From: an uncultured Bacteroides sp.
GTDB lineage: Bacteria; Bacteroidota; Bacteroidia; Bacteroidales; Bacteroidaceae
Length of the DNA: 64,000 bases
Direction of reading: 5' to 3'
NCBI GenBank assembly: GCA_958453305.1
Contig: CAUDXH010000005.1
Coordinates: 28,325 to 92,324 of the forward strand
Part shown: positions 17,877-26,622 of the stretch, piece after piece
Layout: every line of letters begins with the position of its first letter
How positions within the stretch are numbered: the stretch's first letter is position 1
Made by a program: the position numbers and the translations under genes
Notes under the pieces: generated by a model
The model's database searches: none
Told to the model about the DNA's origin: nothing
Seen by the model: only the letters and a program-made list of their open reading frames with translations

Positions 17877-19192
17877 TCTAATATAATCCCTCTCAGAGCC
17901 GTACCATCTTCATTAAAGTCGCCCAGTTTCACGCGTAACAAACGGTTATCAAGGCTTTCATCATGCTCTAATTCTACCCGGATATAGTTTGACGTAAAAC
18001 CATGCATGGGAGTACCCGGCTTCGACTTCTCCATCAGAACAACCGCTTCCTGCCCGATGTGACGCGCATAAAAAGTATGCGTCTTTTCATCAGATAAAGC
18101 CAGAAGACGCTGGCTTCGCTGATGCTTTTCATCAGCCGAAACCACATAGTCAATCTTAAGTGCCTGTGTTCCGGGACGTTCAGAATAGCTAAATACATGG
18201 AGTTGAGTTAAATCAAGTCCCTTTATAAACTCATAAGCCTGCTCAAAAAACTCCGGTGTTTCCCCACGCGTGCCTACAATCACGTCCACACCGATAAAGG
18301 CATCGGGCATCAGTTGCTTAATGGTATGGATTTTTGAAGCAAATAAAGCTGTATCATACCGACGGCGCATTAACTTCAGTACATCGTCGCATCCCGACTG
18401 CAAGGGAATGTGGAAATGAGGCATAAAACGACGGGAACGAGATACATATTCTATGATTTCATCTGTCAGAAGATTAGGCTCTATTGATGAGATGCGGTAG
18501 CGTTCAATACCCTCTACTTCATCAAGAGCCTTTACCAGGTCAAAGAATGTTTCTCCGGTTGATTTCCCAAAATCACCGATATTTACTCCAGTCAGCACTA
18601 TTTCCTTGCCTCCTTCAGAAGCAGCCTGACGGGCTTGAGCCACAAGGTCTTCAATTTTTCCGTTACGGCTCCGTCCGCGCGCAAAAGGAATGGTGCAGTA
18701 TGAACAAAAATAGTCACAACCATCTTGCACTTTTAAAAAATAACGCGTACGGTCTCCTCTTGAACACGAAGGCGAAAAGCTACGAATATCTTTTGCATCT
18801 GTAGTAATGGCCTTCCCGTGTGCATTCTTCTCCAAGTTTCCCAAATAGCTCACCAAGTCTCCTTTTTGCTCAGCACCCAGTACAAGGTCTACTCCTTCTA
18901 TTTCCGAAACTTGCCCAGGTTTCAGCTGTGCATAGCAACCCGTAACCACAACAAAGGCACCGGGATGCGCTTTGGTCAGACGATGAATGGCCTGACGGCA
19001 TTTCTTGTCGGCCATTTCTGTTACCGAACAGGTATTGATAACACAAATATCAGCCTTCTCTCCTCTACGTACGGTGCGCACTCCGGCTTCCCTTAAGGTT
19101 TTACCTATGGAAGAGGTTTCTGCAAAGTTAAGCTTGCAGCCTAATGTATAATAAACGGCTTTCTTATCTTGAAAAACAGTCGTATCAATCAT
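17873..19192 (-). CDS. mtaB: tRNA N6-threonylcarbamoyladenosine methylthiotransferase
   Basis: 439 residues. It converts t6A37 to ms2t6A37 in tRNAs reading ANN codons. The N-terminal MTTase domain has cysteines C19 (TLGCKLNFAE), C55 (NTCSVTEMADKKCR) and C86 (VTGCYAQ) for one Fe-S cluster. The radical SAM motif CxxxCxxC is C159/C163/C166 (CDYFCSYC). A C-terminal TRAM-like region follows (about 375-439). The TLGCKLN start and overall pattern distinguish MtaB from MiaB and RimO. Confidence 0.92.
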   Translation of the reverse strand: MIDTTVFQDKKAVYYTLGCKLNFAETSSIGKTLREAGVRTVRRGEKADICVINTCSVTEMADKKCRQAIHRLTKAHPGAFVVVTGCYAQLKPGQVSEIEGVDLVLGAEQKGDLVSYLGNLEKNAHGKAITTDAKDIRSFSPSCSRGDRTRYFLKVQDGCDYFCSYCTIPFARGRSRNGKIEDLVAQARQAASEGGKEIVLTGVNIGDFGKSTGETFFDLVKALDEVEGIERYRISSIEPNLLTDEIIEYVSRSRRFMPHFHIPLQSGCDDVLKLMRRRYDTALFASKIHTIKQLMPDAFIGVDVIVGTRGETPEFFEQAYEFIKGLDLTQLHVFSYSERPGTQALKIDYVVSADEKHQRSQRLLALSDEKTHTFYARHIGQEAVVLMEKSKPGTPMHGFTSNYIRVELEHDESLDNRLLRVKLGDFNEDGTALRGIILE

Positions 19193-19364
19193 ATCTATTT
19201 CTTTTTAATATAGCCTACAAAGATACTGATTTCTCCGAGATTTTCTCCTTTTTCCCCCTCTTCTCAAACATCATATCAGACAAGTTAACTAAAAAGATAT
19301 ATTTTAAAACATATTTTTTTAATAAAAAGTCGACCTAAAGTGAACAACGTATTGTAAAAGTACG

Positions 19365-19372
19365 TATCTTTG
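19365..19372 (+). promoter_or_regulatory. -7 box of the small lipoprotein gene
   Basis: TATCTTTG followed by C, 52 bp upstream of the ATG at 19425. No TTTG is seen 19-21 bp upstream, so the match rests on the -7 box. Confidence 0.55.
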
Positions 19373-19424
19373 CAGCGTTCTAAGAAAACAAAGAAGTATT
19401 ACAGATTTTAAAAAAGCAAAGAAA

Positions 19425-19613
19425 ATGAAAAAATTAGTATTTTTATTCGTAGCATTCGTTGCTGCATCTTTCGCATCATGTGGAAATAAAGCAGCTAACA
19501 CTGAAGCAAGCGCAGATTCAACTGCAGTAGTAGTAGAAGAAGAAGTTGTAGTTGCAACAGACTCAGCAGCTTGCGATTCAGCAGCTTGTGATTCAGCAGT
19601 TGTTGCTGAATAA
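19425..19613 (+). CDS. 62-residue alanine/aspartate-rich lipoprotein
   Basis: Own promoter-like box and own terminator mark this as a real small gene. Residues 1-19 form a signal peptide with lipobox FASC (Cys19), so a 44-residue lipoprotein is predicted. The mature part is low complexity: EASADSTAVVVEEEVVVATDS then a tandem DSAAC repeat (two copies, with Cys) ending DSAVVAE. The cysteines in the repeat could form disulfides in the periplasm. No family recognised; function unknown. Confidence 0.75.
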   Translation: MKKLVFLFVAFVAASFASCGNKAANTEASADSTAVVVEEEVVVATDSAACDSAACDSAVVAE

Positions 19614-19640
19614 TCTAATCGAATAAATTAGAGAGAATTG

Positions 19641-19677
19641 AAAGTCTGGGTGCGTAAAGCACTGCAGACTTTTTTTA
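19641..19677 (+). terminator. Terminator of the small lipoprotein gene
   Basis: AAAGTCTG/CAGACTTT arms, an inner GTGC/GCAC pairing, then seven T. It begins 28 bp after the stop. The rest of the 312-bp gap up to rplI holds only the rplI terminator. Confidence 0.85.
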
Positions 19678-19862
19678 TGCCTTTTATCTTCCCTTGATTA
19701 CAAGAAACACAGAGGTCAGGTTATTACAACCATGCCACTTCCCTCAATCCAACAAACAAAATCATCAGATACCGCATACCACGGTAATGAATTAAACAGA
19801 TTATTACCCGCTATCCGACCAGCAAAATCATCTCCACAAAAGAAAACGTAAAACAATATACA

Positions 19863-19904
19863 AAAAAAAGAGCCCCGGACAGAACATTCTGTCCAGGGCT
19901 TTTA
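19863..19904 (-). terminator. Terminator of the rpsF-rpsR-rplI operon
   Basis: Arms AGCCCCGGACAGA (19871-19883) and its near complement (19888-19900) with a 4-base loop; on the minus strand eight T follow (19862-19869 read as A on plus). Strong intrinsic terminator 25 bp after the rplI stop. Confidence 0.88.
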
Positions 19905-19925
19905 TCAAGTATTTACAGATACAAA

Positions 19926-20375
19926 TTAAGCTTCTTCTGCAACAACTTCGAAAGGAATTTCTACAGAAACTTCCTTATGAAGTTTAACAATTGCTTTATA
20001 CTGACCAACTTCTTTAACTGAATCCTTAACAACGATAATCTTACGATCGATGTTGTGACCCAATTTAGCCAATTCTTCAGCAATCTGAATGTTACCAACT
20101 GAACCATAGATAACGCCAGTAGCGCTAACTTTAGTAGCAATAGTCAAAGCAACATCTTTCAAAGATTCAGCAACAGCTTCAGCATCTTTCTTAATCTTTT
20201 CCAATTTGTGAGCACGTTGTTTCAATTCTTCAGCCAACATTTTTTTTGCAGCCGGAGAAGCGATAACAGCTTTACCAGTCGGAATAAGATAGTTACGACC
20301 ATAACCAGACTTAACGGTTACAATATCATTTTTGTAGCCTAAGTTTACTACGTCTTCTTTCAAAATAATTTCCAT
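19926..20375 (-). CDS. rplI: 50S ribosomal protein L9
   Basis: 149 residues. Binds 23S rRNA at the base of the L1 stalk. Starts MEIILKEDVVNLGYKNDIVTVKSGYGRNYLIPTGKA, the classic L9 N-domain, followed by the long connecting helix and a C-terminal domain (VTGVIYGSVGN...). Last gene of the rpsF-rpsR-rplI operon, 18 bp after rpsR. Confidence 0.98.
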   Translation of the reverse strand: MEIILKEDVVNLGYKNDIVTVKSGYGRNYLIPTGKAVIASPAAKKMLAEELKQRAHKLEKIKKDAEAVAESLKDVALTIATKVSATGVIYGSVGNIQIAEELAKLGHNIDRKIIVVKDSVKEVGQYKAIVKLHKEVSVEIPFEVVAEEA

Positions 20376-20393
20376 ACTCTTATTCCTCCTTTA

Positions 20394-20663
20394 TTATTTC
20401 ATCATATCAGTTACGAAAGGCAGCAAAGCCAAGTGACGAGCTCTCTTAACAGCCTGCGCAATACGACGCTGGAACTTCAATGAAGTACCGGTAATACGGC
20501 GCGGAAGGATTTTTCCCTGTTCGTTCAAGAATTTCTTCAAGAATTCAGGATCTTTGTAGTCGATATACTTAATACCACTCTTTTTGAAACGGCAGTATTT
20601 TTTCTTCTTAACGTCTACTGAAGGCGGAGTTAAATATCTGATTTCTGATTGTTGTTGTGCCAT
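20394..20663 (-). CDS. rpsR: 30S ribosomal protein S18
   Basis: 89 residues. Core S18 sequence is clear: [39 protein letters not shown] and [18 protein letters not shown]. It binds the platform of the small subunit together with S6. The gene starts 2 bp after rpsF. A single Cys is present (KYCRF), so this is not the four-Cys zinc form. Confidence 0.98.
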   Translation of the reverse strand: MAQQQSEIRYLTPPSVDVKKKKYCRFKKSGIKYIDYKDPEFLKKFLNEQGKILPRRITGTSLKFQRRIAQAVKRARHLALLPFVTDMMK

Positions 20664-20665
20664 GA

Positions 20666-21013
20666 TTAGTTTTCCTCCTTTTTAGTTGATTTTACATTTC
20701 TTCTCTTAGCAGCATATTCTGCAGCGTATTTGTCCATCTTGAAAGTCAAGAAACGGATAACACGTTCGTCACGACGGTAGTTCAATTCAAGTTTTTCAAT
20801 TACCGACGGTTCTGCTTTAAACTCAATCAGTTGGTAGAAACCTGTAGATTTCTTCTGGATTGGGTAAGCCAATTTTTTCAATCCCCAGTTTTCTTCATTG
20901 ATAATCTCCGCACCTTCCTGTGTCAGGATAGCTTTGAATTTGTCTACCGCTTCCTTCATCTGAGCATCAGACAAAACGGGAGTTAAAATGAAAACGGTTT
21001 CGTATTGATTCAT
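20666..21013 (-). CDS. rpsF: 30S ribosomal protein S6
   Basis: 115 residues. S6 landmarks: [48 protein letters not shown], and [13 protein letters not shown]. It heterodimerises with S18 on 16S rRNA. First gene of the operon, behind a near-consensus promoter. The tail ([12 protein letters not shown]) is basic/acidic and variable between species. Confidence 0.98.
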   Translation of the reverse strand: MNQYETVFILTPVLSDAQMKEAVDKFKAILTQEGAEIINEENWGLKKLAYPIQKKSTGFYQLIEFKAEPSVIEKLELNYRRDERVIRFLTFKMDKYAAEYAAKRRNVKSTKKEEN

Positions 21014-21059
21014 ACTATTCGTTAATTAAATTATTAATAATAAATTTTTAATCGCGGCG

Positions 21060-21090
21060 CAAAGGTACGACTTTTTCTCTTATTCACAAA
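21060..21090 (-). promoter_or_regulatory. Promoter of rpsF-rpsR-rplI
   Basis: Near-perfect Bacteroides promoter on the minus strand: TTTG at 21087-21090, 19-bp spacer, TACCTTTG at 21060-21067. The roughly 45-base AT-rich leader that follows is where an S6:S18 autoregulatory element would be expected, but I could not recognise one. Confidence 0.8.
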
Positions 21091-21153
21091 GATTTATCCA
21101 TCTTTTATGCCATAAAGATTCTTAAAATACAATCTATATATGCAAAAGATGTG

Positions 21154-21161
21154 TATCTTTG
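21154..21161 (+). promoter_or_regulatory. -7 box of the marR-like gene
   Basis: TATCTTTG, 24 bp before the ATG at 21186. It overlaps the alternative upstream ATG at 21159, which argues that translation starts at 21186. Confidence 0.6.
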
Positions 21162-21185
21162 TACAGTTGCTTAAACAATAATTAC

Positions 21186-21632
21186 ATGATAGAACAATTT
21201 AATTTTGATATTCAGCTTATTTTCGCAATTCTAAACGGAAAGGTATCGGCTGCCATTAACCGGAAGCTCAACCGTAACTTCCGCCAGAGCGGAATGGAAA
21301 TTACCCCAGAGCAGTGGACAGTGTTACTTTATCTTTGGGAAAAAGACGGAGTAACACAACAGGAGTTATGCAATGCTACGTTTAAAGATAAACCCAGTAT
21401 GACACGACTTATCGACAATATGGAAAAACAGCACTTGGTGGTGCGCATTTCCGACAAGAAAGACCGGAGAACAAATAAAATCCATCTCACCAAAACTGGA
21501 AAGGACCTGGAGGAAAAAGCACGGTTCATAGCCAACAAGACACTGAAAGAGGCTCTGCACGGACTTACACTCGAGGAACTGCGGGTCAGTCAGGAAGTAC
21601 TGCGTAAAATTTTCACCAATACCAAAGACTGA
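21186..21632 (+). CDS. MarR-family transcriptional regulator
   Basis: 148 residues from the ATG at 21186. Winged-helix DNA-binding core: ITPEQWTVLLYLWEKDGVTQQELCNATFKDKPSMTRLIDNMEKQHLVVRISDKKDRRTNKIHLT, with the characteristic DKKDRRTNKI wing. Flanking helices would form the dimer interface. No effector can be deduced. It is a single-gene unit that converges on rprY across a long palindromic terminator. Confidence 0.9.
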   Translation: MIEQFNFDIQLIFAILNGKVSAAINRKLNRNFRQSGMEITPEQWTVLLYLWEKDGVTQQELCNATFKDKPSMTRLIDNMEKQHLVVRISDKKDRRTNKIHLTKTGKDLEEKARFIANKTLKEALHGLTLEELRVSQEVLRKIFTNTKD

Positions 21633-21740
21633 CTTGGATTCAGGTTGAAGAAACATTACTGCGAATCTCCGGAAAAGAGTATATGCCTGCTTCTTTTACC
21701 TGAAATCACAAAGAACCGATCTTCACTTTTATAAAATCAA

Positions 21741-21801
21741 AAGAGTTTCAAAGAATAAGATCAAAACAGATGTTAATCCATCCTTATTCTTTGAAACTCT
21801 T
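21741..21801. terminator. Bidirectional terminator with a perfect 19-bp stem
   Basis: Arms 21741-21759 and 21783-21801 are perfectly complementary (AAGAGTTTCAAAGAATAAG) with a 23-base loop, between the convergent marR-like and rprY genes. T-rich sequence (TTTTGATTTT) follows on the minus strand, so it mainly serves rprXY. Confidence 0.75.
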
Positions 21802-21834
21802 CGAAAATTAACCAATATCTATTATCTGTCAGGG

Positions 21835-22530
21835 TTATTCTTCAGGGGTAATGAGCTTATATCCCTTACCGTGAATATTGATAATCTCAATGGAACTGTC
21901 TTCTTTCAGATGCTTACGCAGCTTGGTGATATAAACATCCATACTACGGGCATTAAAATAATTGTCGTCAATCCAAATGGTCTTTAACGCAAAATCACGC
22001 TGTAAAATTTCATTTGCATGAGCACACAGCAACCCTAACAATTCAGATTCCTTCGTGGTCAATTTCGTCTGCTTATCATCAATTGACAGAATCTGCTTCT
22101 GTGTATCAAAAGTAAAGCGGCCGATTTTATAGATACTACTTTCTTTAATGCGTTTTCCGCGTACGCGGCGTAAAATAGCCTCAATGCGGAATGTCAGCTC
22201 TTCCATACTGAACGGCTTCGTAATATAATCATCACCTCCCAGTTTAAATCCTTCCAGAATATCTTCTTTCATCGTCTTAGCCGTCAAGAAGATTACCGGA
22301 ATCTCCGCATTAGCCTGACGGATTTCCTGCGCTAAGGTGAAACCATCTTTACGGGGCATCATCACATCGGTTACAACTAAATCGTATTTGTTTTTCAAGA
22401 AGTTTTTATAACCTACTTCTCCGTCCGGGCAAAGATCTGCCGAATATCCCTTTGCCTGCAAATATTCTCTCAATAACATGCCAAGATTTTCATCATCTTC
22501 GCACAACAAGATCCGCAATTTCTCGTCCAT
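21835..22530 (-). CDS. rprY: OmpR-family response regulator, RprY-like
   Basis: 231 residues. The receiver domain (1-120) has the acidic pair EDD at 11-13, phospho-acceptor D55 (VVTDVMMPRKDG), switch Thr and Lys in FLTAKT and DYITKPF. The C-terminal winged helix (about 135-231) contains LTTKESELLGLLCAHANEILQRDFALKTIW and DVYITKLRKHL. Sequence and pairing suggest the RprX/RprY system described in Bacteroides and Porphyromonas. Only 2 bp separate it from the kinase. Confidence 0.85.
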   Translation of the reverse strand: MDEKLRILLCEDDENLGMLLREYLQAKGYSADLCPDGEVGYKNFLKNKYDLVVTDVMMPRKDGFTLAQEIRQANAEIPVIFLTAKTMKEDILEGFKLGGDDYITKPFSMEELTFRIEAILRRVRGKRIKESSIYKIGRFTFDTQKQILSIDDKQTKLTTKESELLGLLCAHANEILQRDFALKTIWIDDNYFNARSMDVYITKLRKHLKEDSSIEIINIHGKGYKLITPEE

Positions 22531-22532
22531 TT

Positions 22533-24077
22533 TTATTCGTCTTTAAATAATGGTAATACAATAATAAACTTAGTCCCTACATTCAGCTCACTCTCCGCAC
22601 GAATCGTACCCTTGTGATCTGTAATGATTTTCTTTACATAGGCCAGTCCAAGACCAAAACCTTTCACATCATGACGGTTTCCGGTATGGACCCGATAGAA
22701 CTTATCAAATATTTTCTTTAAATTTTCTTTCTTTATACCTATTCCGTTATCTTCTATGGATATATGCAGCTTACCTGACTCATTCCACGTTTTTACCTTC
22801 AAGGCAATGTCACCATCCGGCTTCTTATATTTAACCGCATTATCCAGCAAATTAAATACCACATTGGTAAAATGCATTTCATCTACAAATATAACAGGAT
22901 CTCCGGCATTTAGTTCAGCATCTATCGTTCCATTATATTTTTCTACCTTCAAACGGAACGTATTGACAACTCCTTGAATCAGTTCATTTGCGTCGATTTC
23001 TTTTTTCTTCAATGTTACGCTTTGACGTTCAAACATTGACATCTGCAAAACTTTTTCCACCTGAAACCGCAGTCGCTTGGTTTCATCATTGATTACTCCC
23101 GATATATGCTTAAACATTACCGGGGATTTTCCCACAGCAGGGTCATTGAGCATCTGGGCTGCTAATGAAATGGTAGAGATAGGCGTTTTAAACTCATGCG
23201 TCATATTGTTTATGAAGTCGTTCTTTATTTCTGTCAGCTTCTTCTGACGGAAAATGATATAAATGGTAAACACAAACGTTACAAGCAATACAAGCGTAAA
23301 AATGATAGAAGGAATCATAAAACGTACCGAACTGAAAATGTAATCATCGAGTGTGGGGAAAAAAACATTCACAAAACCCATCTTTGCCGGAGGATCTTTC
23401 TCAAACAGCAAACGAGAGTAAATTTTTTCATCTTCATAAACATAATCTGAGCAGCGGTAAACTACTTTCCCGTCACGATCGGTTACCGAAAAATGATAAG
23501 GTATATCGATTCCATTGTTAAACAATTCAGATTTCAGAAAATGATCTAACTGCTTAAAGTTTATACGCTCCTTCAATGGTTTCTCGCTAGCGGTATAAAG
23601 AATGTTATATACCACCTCGTCAAGCAATGCACGCTGATATACATATCGTTCTTTCAACATTTCTTGTAAAGCGCGTGAGGTTTGGGGTATATTGGTTCCA
23701 GTCGAGAACATCACTTTTGGTACATTAGACGGGCGATTAGTTATCGCTTTAAGTTCAAATGTAGAGCATATACTTCCATCCGGAGAAGTCACGGTATACT
23801 GATGATGTTCTACTACATTTTCCGTATTCTGGCTATTAAACTGTTGAGACAAACGAGCTGCACGGGCTTGAGCTGCCACATCTTTTTCCAAGTATTTCTT
23901 TGTTTCAACCAGCTCCAGATTATGCACAGCTTTAACCAAGCTACGGTTCACGCTTTCTTCAAACTGACCGCGGCGCATCTTAACCATTTCTTCAATATAG
24001 CTTACTTGCAAATAAAGCAAACTAAGAAATGAAAGGGCCATCACTACCCCTAATATCCAAATAGTTGACTTTTTCAT
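22533..24077 (-). CDS. rprX: Sensor histidine kinase, RprX-like
   Basis: 514 residues. TM1 about 6-24, a large periplasmic sensor region about 25-250, TM2 about 253-276, then the HisKA helix with phospho-acceptor H294 (FINNMTHEFKTPIS) and the HATPase domain with N-box FNLLDNAVKYKK, G1 IEDNGIGIKKENL, and G2 KGFGLGLAYVKKI. It should phosphorylate the adjacent RprY. The ATG falls just 5 bp downstream of a promoter-like element, so its mRNA may be leaderless. Confidence 0.88.
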   Translation of the reverse strand: MKKSTIWILGVVMALSFLSLLYLQVSYIEEMVKMRRGQFEESVNRSLVKAVHNLELVETKKYLEKDVAAQARAARLSQQFNSQNTENVVEHHQYTVTSPDGSICSTFELKAITNRPSNVPKVMFSTGTNIPQTSRALQEMLKERYVYQRALLDEVVYNILYTASEKPLKERINFKQLDHFLKSELFNNGIDIPYHFSVTDRDGKVVYRCSDYVYEDEKIYSRLLFEKDPPAKMGFVNVFFPTLDDYIFSSVRFMIPSIIFTLVLLVTFVFTIYIIFRQKKLTEIKNDFINNMTHEFKTPISTISLAAQMLNDPAVGKSPVMFKHISGVINDETKRLRFQVEKVLQMSMFERQSVTLKKKEIDANELIQGVVNTFRLKVEKYNGTIDAELNAGDPVIFVDEMHFTNVVFNLLDNAVKYKKPDGDIALKVKTWNESGKLHISIEDNGIGIKKENLKKIFDKFYRVHTGNRHDVKGFGLGLAYVKKIITDHKGTIRAESELNVGTKFIIVLPLFKDE

Positions 24078-24082
24078 ACAGG

Positions 24083-24112
24083 CAAATTTAAAAGCCTTTT
24101 CTATAACCTCAA
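24083..24112 (-). promoter_or_regulatory. Promoter of rprXY abutting the start codon
   Basis: On the minus strand TTG (24110-24112), 19 bp, then TAAATTTG (24083-24090). Only five bases separate the -7 box from the rprX ATG, which would put the transcript start at or next to the start codon. Confidence 0.6.
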
Positions 24113-24374
24113 CCTAGCTTAACATGTTTTAATCCGCCATTCCTTAAAATTAACATAGCAGCCGTTTTTATATAAGGAATTATAAACTAAAATCATTAAA
24201 TCTATGGTTTTAATGCAAAAATAATAAAAAATTAAACAACACACAAGAAGTGGGCAGAATATATTTAAGGATAGTTAAAAGAAATAGGAGAGCCTCTTTT
24301 AGATATCGGTCCTGATTTAAATATGACAGCTGTATACCGAAGTTATACGTTGATATACAAAAACCAGATTCTTA

Positions 24375-24417
24375 AAAAAGCAAAAAACGGGTTACCTTTC
24401 TTCCGAAAAATAACCCG
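24375..24417 (-). terminator. Terminator of fusA2
   Basis: On the minus strand the arms CGGGTTA (24411-24417) and TAACCCG (24388-24394) enclose a 16-base loop and are followed by six T. It lies 46 bp after the fusA2 stop. Confidence 0.8.
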
Positions 24418-24462
24418 CTCCTCTGTACCCTATTCATTAAAAACAGAATACCTTATCCCTAA

Positions 24463-26622
24463 TTATGCCTCTTCTTTTTCTTGTTCTTCAAACTCTTTAA
24501 CCAGTTTTGTCTGAACATCTGTCGGAACCAGCTCATAGCTAGCAAACTTCATGATAAACGATGCACGACCTCCCGTCAAAGAGCTTAAAGCTGTAGAGTA
24601 ATTCGACATTTCTTTTAAAGGAACTTTCGCTGCCAGTTTTTCATAACCTTTTTCACTACTCATACCCATAATCATACCTCTACGTCCCTGCATGTCACTC
24701 ATTACATCGCCTAATTTATCACTCGGACAGAATACCTCAACATCATAAATCGGCTCAAGAATCTTTGGACCTGCATTTTTAAAAGCCTCACTAAAAGCCT
24801 GACGACCAGCCAACATGAAAGAAATTTCATTGGAATCTACCGGATGCATCTTTCCGTCATATACAATCACCCGTACATCACGAGCATACGAACCTGTTAA
24901 CGGTCCCTGTTCCATACGACTCATAATACCCTTTAAAATGGCAGGCATAAAACGAGTATCGATAGCACCACCTACTACACTATTTACAAAAACCAGTTTG
25001 CCTCCCCATTCAAGATTAACCACTTCTGTACCCTTCACATTCATCTTAAACTCCTGACCATTGAGTTTGTAAAGTTCAGGAGCCGGCATACCTTCGTAGT
25101 AAGGTTCTACTATTAAGTGTACCTCACCAAACTGTCCAGCTCCGCCCGACTGTTTTTTATGGCGATAATCTGCACGAGCGGCTTTGGTAATAGTTTCACG
25201 ATACGGAATCTTCGGTTCATAAAATTGAATCTGGAGTTTTTCATTATTTTCCAAACGCCACTTAAGTGTACGCAAATGAAATTCTCCTTGCCCATGAACT
25301 AAGATTTGTCTTAATTCTTTTGACTGCTCAACCACCCAAGTAGGATCTTCTTCACGCATGCGGTTGAGAATAGCCATCATTTTTTCAGTATCGGCTTCAT
25401 TTACGGGCTTAATGGCACGTGAGTATTTAGGGTTAGGATATTTGATGAAGTTAAAGCGGTTTTCACAGTCTTTGCCATTCAATGTATTGCCCGTCTTCAC
25501 ATCTTTCAATTTTACCGTACATCCGATATCACCGGCACGAAGTTCATCTACTTTTTCACGCGTTGCACCAGCACAGACATAAAGCTGAGCCATACGTTCC
25601 TTGGAACCACGATCAGCATTAGCTAAATCATCGCCTTCACGTACAACACCACTCATAACTTTAAAGTACTGCACATCACCGATATGAGGTTCAACTGCTG
25701 TCTTAAAGAAATATAAAGAAGCGGGAGCATCAGCCACAGGGGGAACAGGTACCCCACGTGTGTTATGCACCACCGGCATTTCATCAACAAACGGTACTAC
25801 GTTTCCTAAGAATTCCATCAACCGACGCACACCCATATCCTTTCCTGCACATACACAGAATACCGGGAACATGCCACGTGCAGCCAACCCCTTGCGAATT
25901 CCTTCACGCATTTCATCTTCGGTTAAAGACTCTGACTCAAAGAATTTTTCCATTAACGTTTCATCATGTTCAGCAGCTGCTTCCACTAAAGTCTTATGCC
26001 ATGCCAAAGCTTTTTCCATTTCCTCTTCAGGAACCGGTTCTATAGTTGGAGCACCACCTTCAGGACCCCAAGAGTATTTTTTCATTAAAAGTACATCAAT
26101 CAACGAATTGAAGTCCGGACCCGTAGCTAAAGGATATTGAACCGGAACGACTTTAGAACCGTAATTCTCTTTTAACTGCTCAAGTACCTGGTCAAAATCA
26201 CATTTTTCACTATCCAGCTGGTTTACAAGGAAAATTACCGGTTTACCCAACTTTTCAGTGTAACGGAAGTGATTCTGCGTACCAACTTCCGGACCATATT
26301 GACCATTCAATAACAAAATAGCTGTATCGGTTACATTCAAAGCTGTAATAGCAGCTCCCACAAAGTCATCGCTACCCGGGCAATCAATGATATTCAGTTT
26401 TTTACCATTCCATTCTACATGATAAACGGTAGAGAAAACAGAATAGCCATATTCTTGCTCTACCGGAAAATAATCACTTACTGTGTTCTTGGCAGTAATT
26501 CTGCCACGACGTTTTATAATACCACTCTCATAGAGCAAAGCTTCTGTGAGGGTGGTTTTACCTGATCCATCATTACCGAGAAGGGCAATATTTTTAATTT
26601 CGTTCGTTTGATATACTTTCAT
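24463..26622 (-). CDS. fusA2: EF-G paralogue with altered GTPase motifs (EF-G2)
   Basis: 719 residues with EF-G domain order throughout. The G domain is unusual: P-loop GNDGSGKTT at 16-24 is kept, but the switch II motif reads DCPGSDDF (80-87), so the catalytic His of DTPGHVDF is Ser84. Switch I reads EQEYGYS instead of the usual RGIT, and NKxD is NQLD (134-137). Domain IV has KKQSGGAGQFGEVH; domain V has MSNYSTALSSLTGGRASF. Bacteroides thetaiotaomicron encodes a similar EF-G2, reported to support translocation without GTP hydrolysis and to be needed for gut colonisation under control of Cur. That equivalence here is inference from motifs and gene neighbourhood. Monocistronic. Confidence 0.88.
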   Translation of the reverse strand: MKVYQTNEIKNIALLGNDGSGKTTLTEALLYESGIIKRRGRITAKNTVSDYFPVEQEYGYSVFSTVYHVEWNGKKLNIIDCPGSDDFVGAAITALNVTDTAILLLNGQYGPEVGTQNHFRYTEKLGKPVIFLVNQLDSEKCDFDQVLEQLKENYGSKVVPVQYPLATGPDFNSLIDVLLMKKYSWGPEGGAPTIEPVPEEEMEKALAWHKTLVEAAAEHDETLMEKFFESESLTEDEMREGIRKGLAARGMFPVFCVCAGKDMGVRRLMEFLGNVVPFVDEMPVVHNTRGVPVPPVADAPASLYFFKTAVEPHIGDVQYFKVMSGVVREGDDLANADRGSKERMAQLYVCAGATREKVDELRAGDIGCTVKLKDVKTGNTLNGKDCENRFNFIKYPNPKYSRAIKPVNEADTEKMMAILNRMREEDPTWVVEQSKELRQILVHGQGEFHLRTLKWRLENNEKLQIQFYEPKIPYRETITKAARADYRHKKQSGGAGQFGEVHLIVEPYYEGMPAPELYKLNGQEFKMNVKGTEVVNLEWGGKLVFVNSVVGGAIDTRFMPAILKGIMSRMEQGPLTGSYARDVRVIVYDGKMHPVDSNEISFMLAGRQAFSEAFKNAGPKILEPIYDVEVFCPSDKLGDVMSDMQGRRGMIMGMSSEKGYEKLAAKVPLKEMSNYSTALSSLTGGRASFIMKFASYELVPTDVQTKLVKEFEEQEKEEA

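Larger units (their letters stand above)
24078..24462. other. Intergenic region between rprX and fusA2
   Basis: 385 bp holding the rprXY promoter at one end and the fusA2 terminator at the other. The AT-rich middle (24120-24380) shows no gene or clear repeat. Confidence 0.6.

Noticed and set aside
20990..21060. S6:S18 autoregulatory RNA in the rpsF leader
   Set aside because: The leader is short and AT-rich, and I could not find the hairpin with the required conserved bulge.
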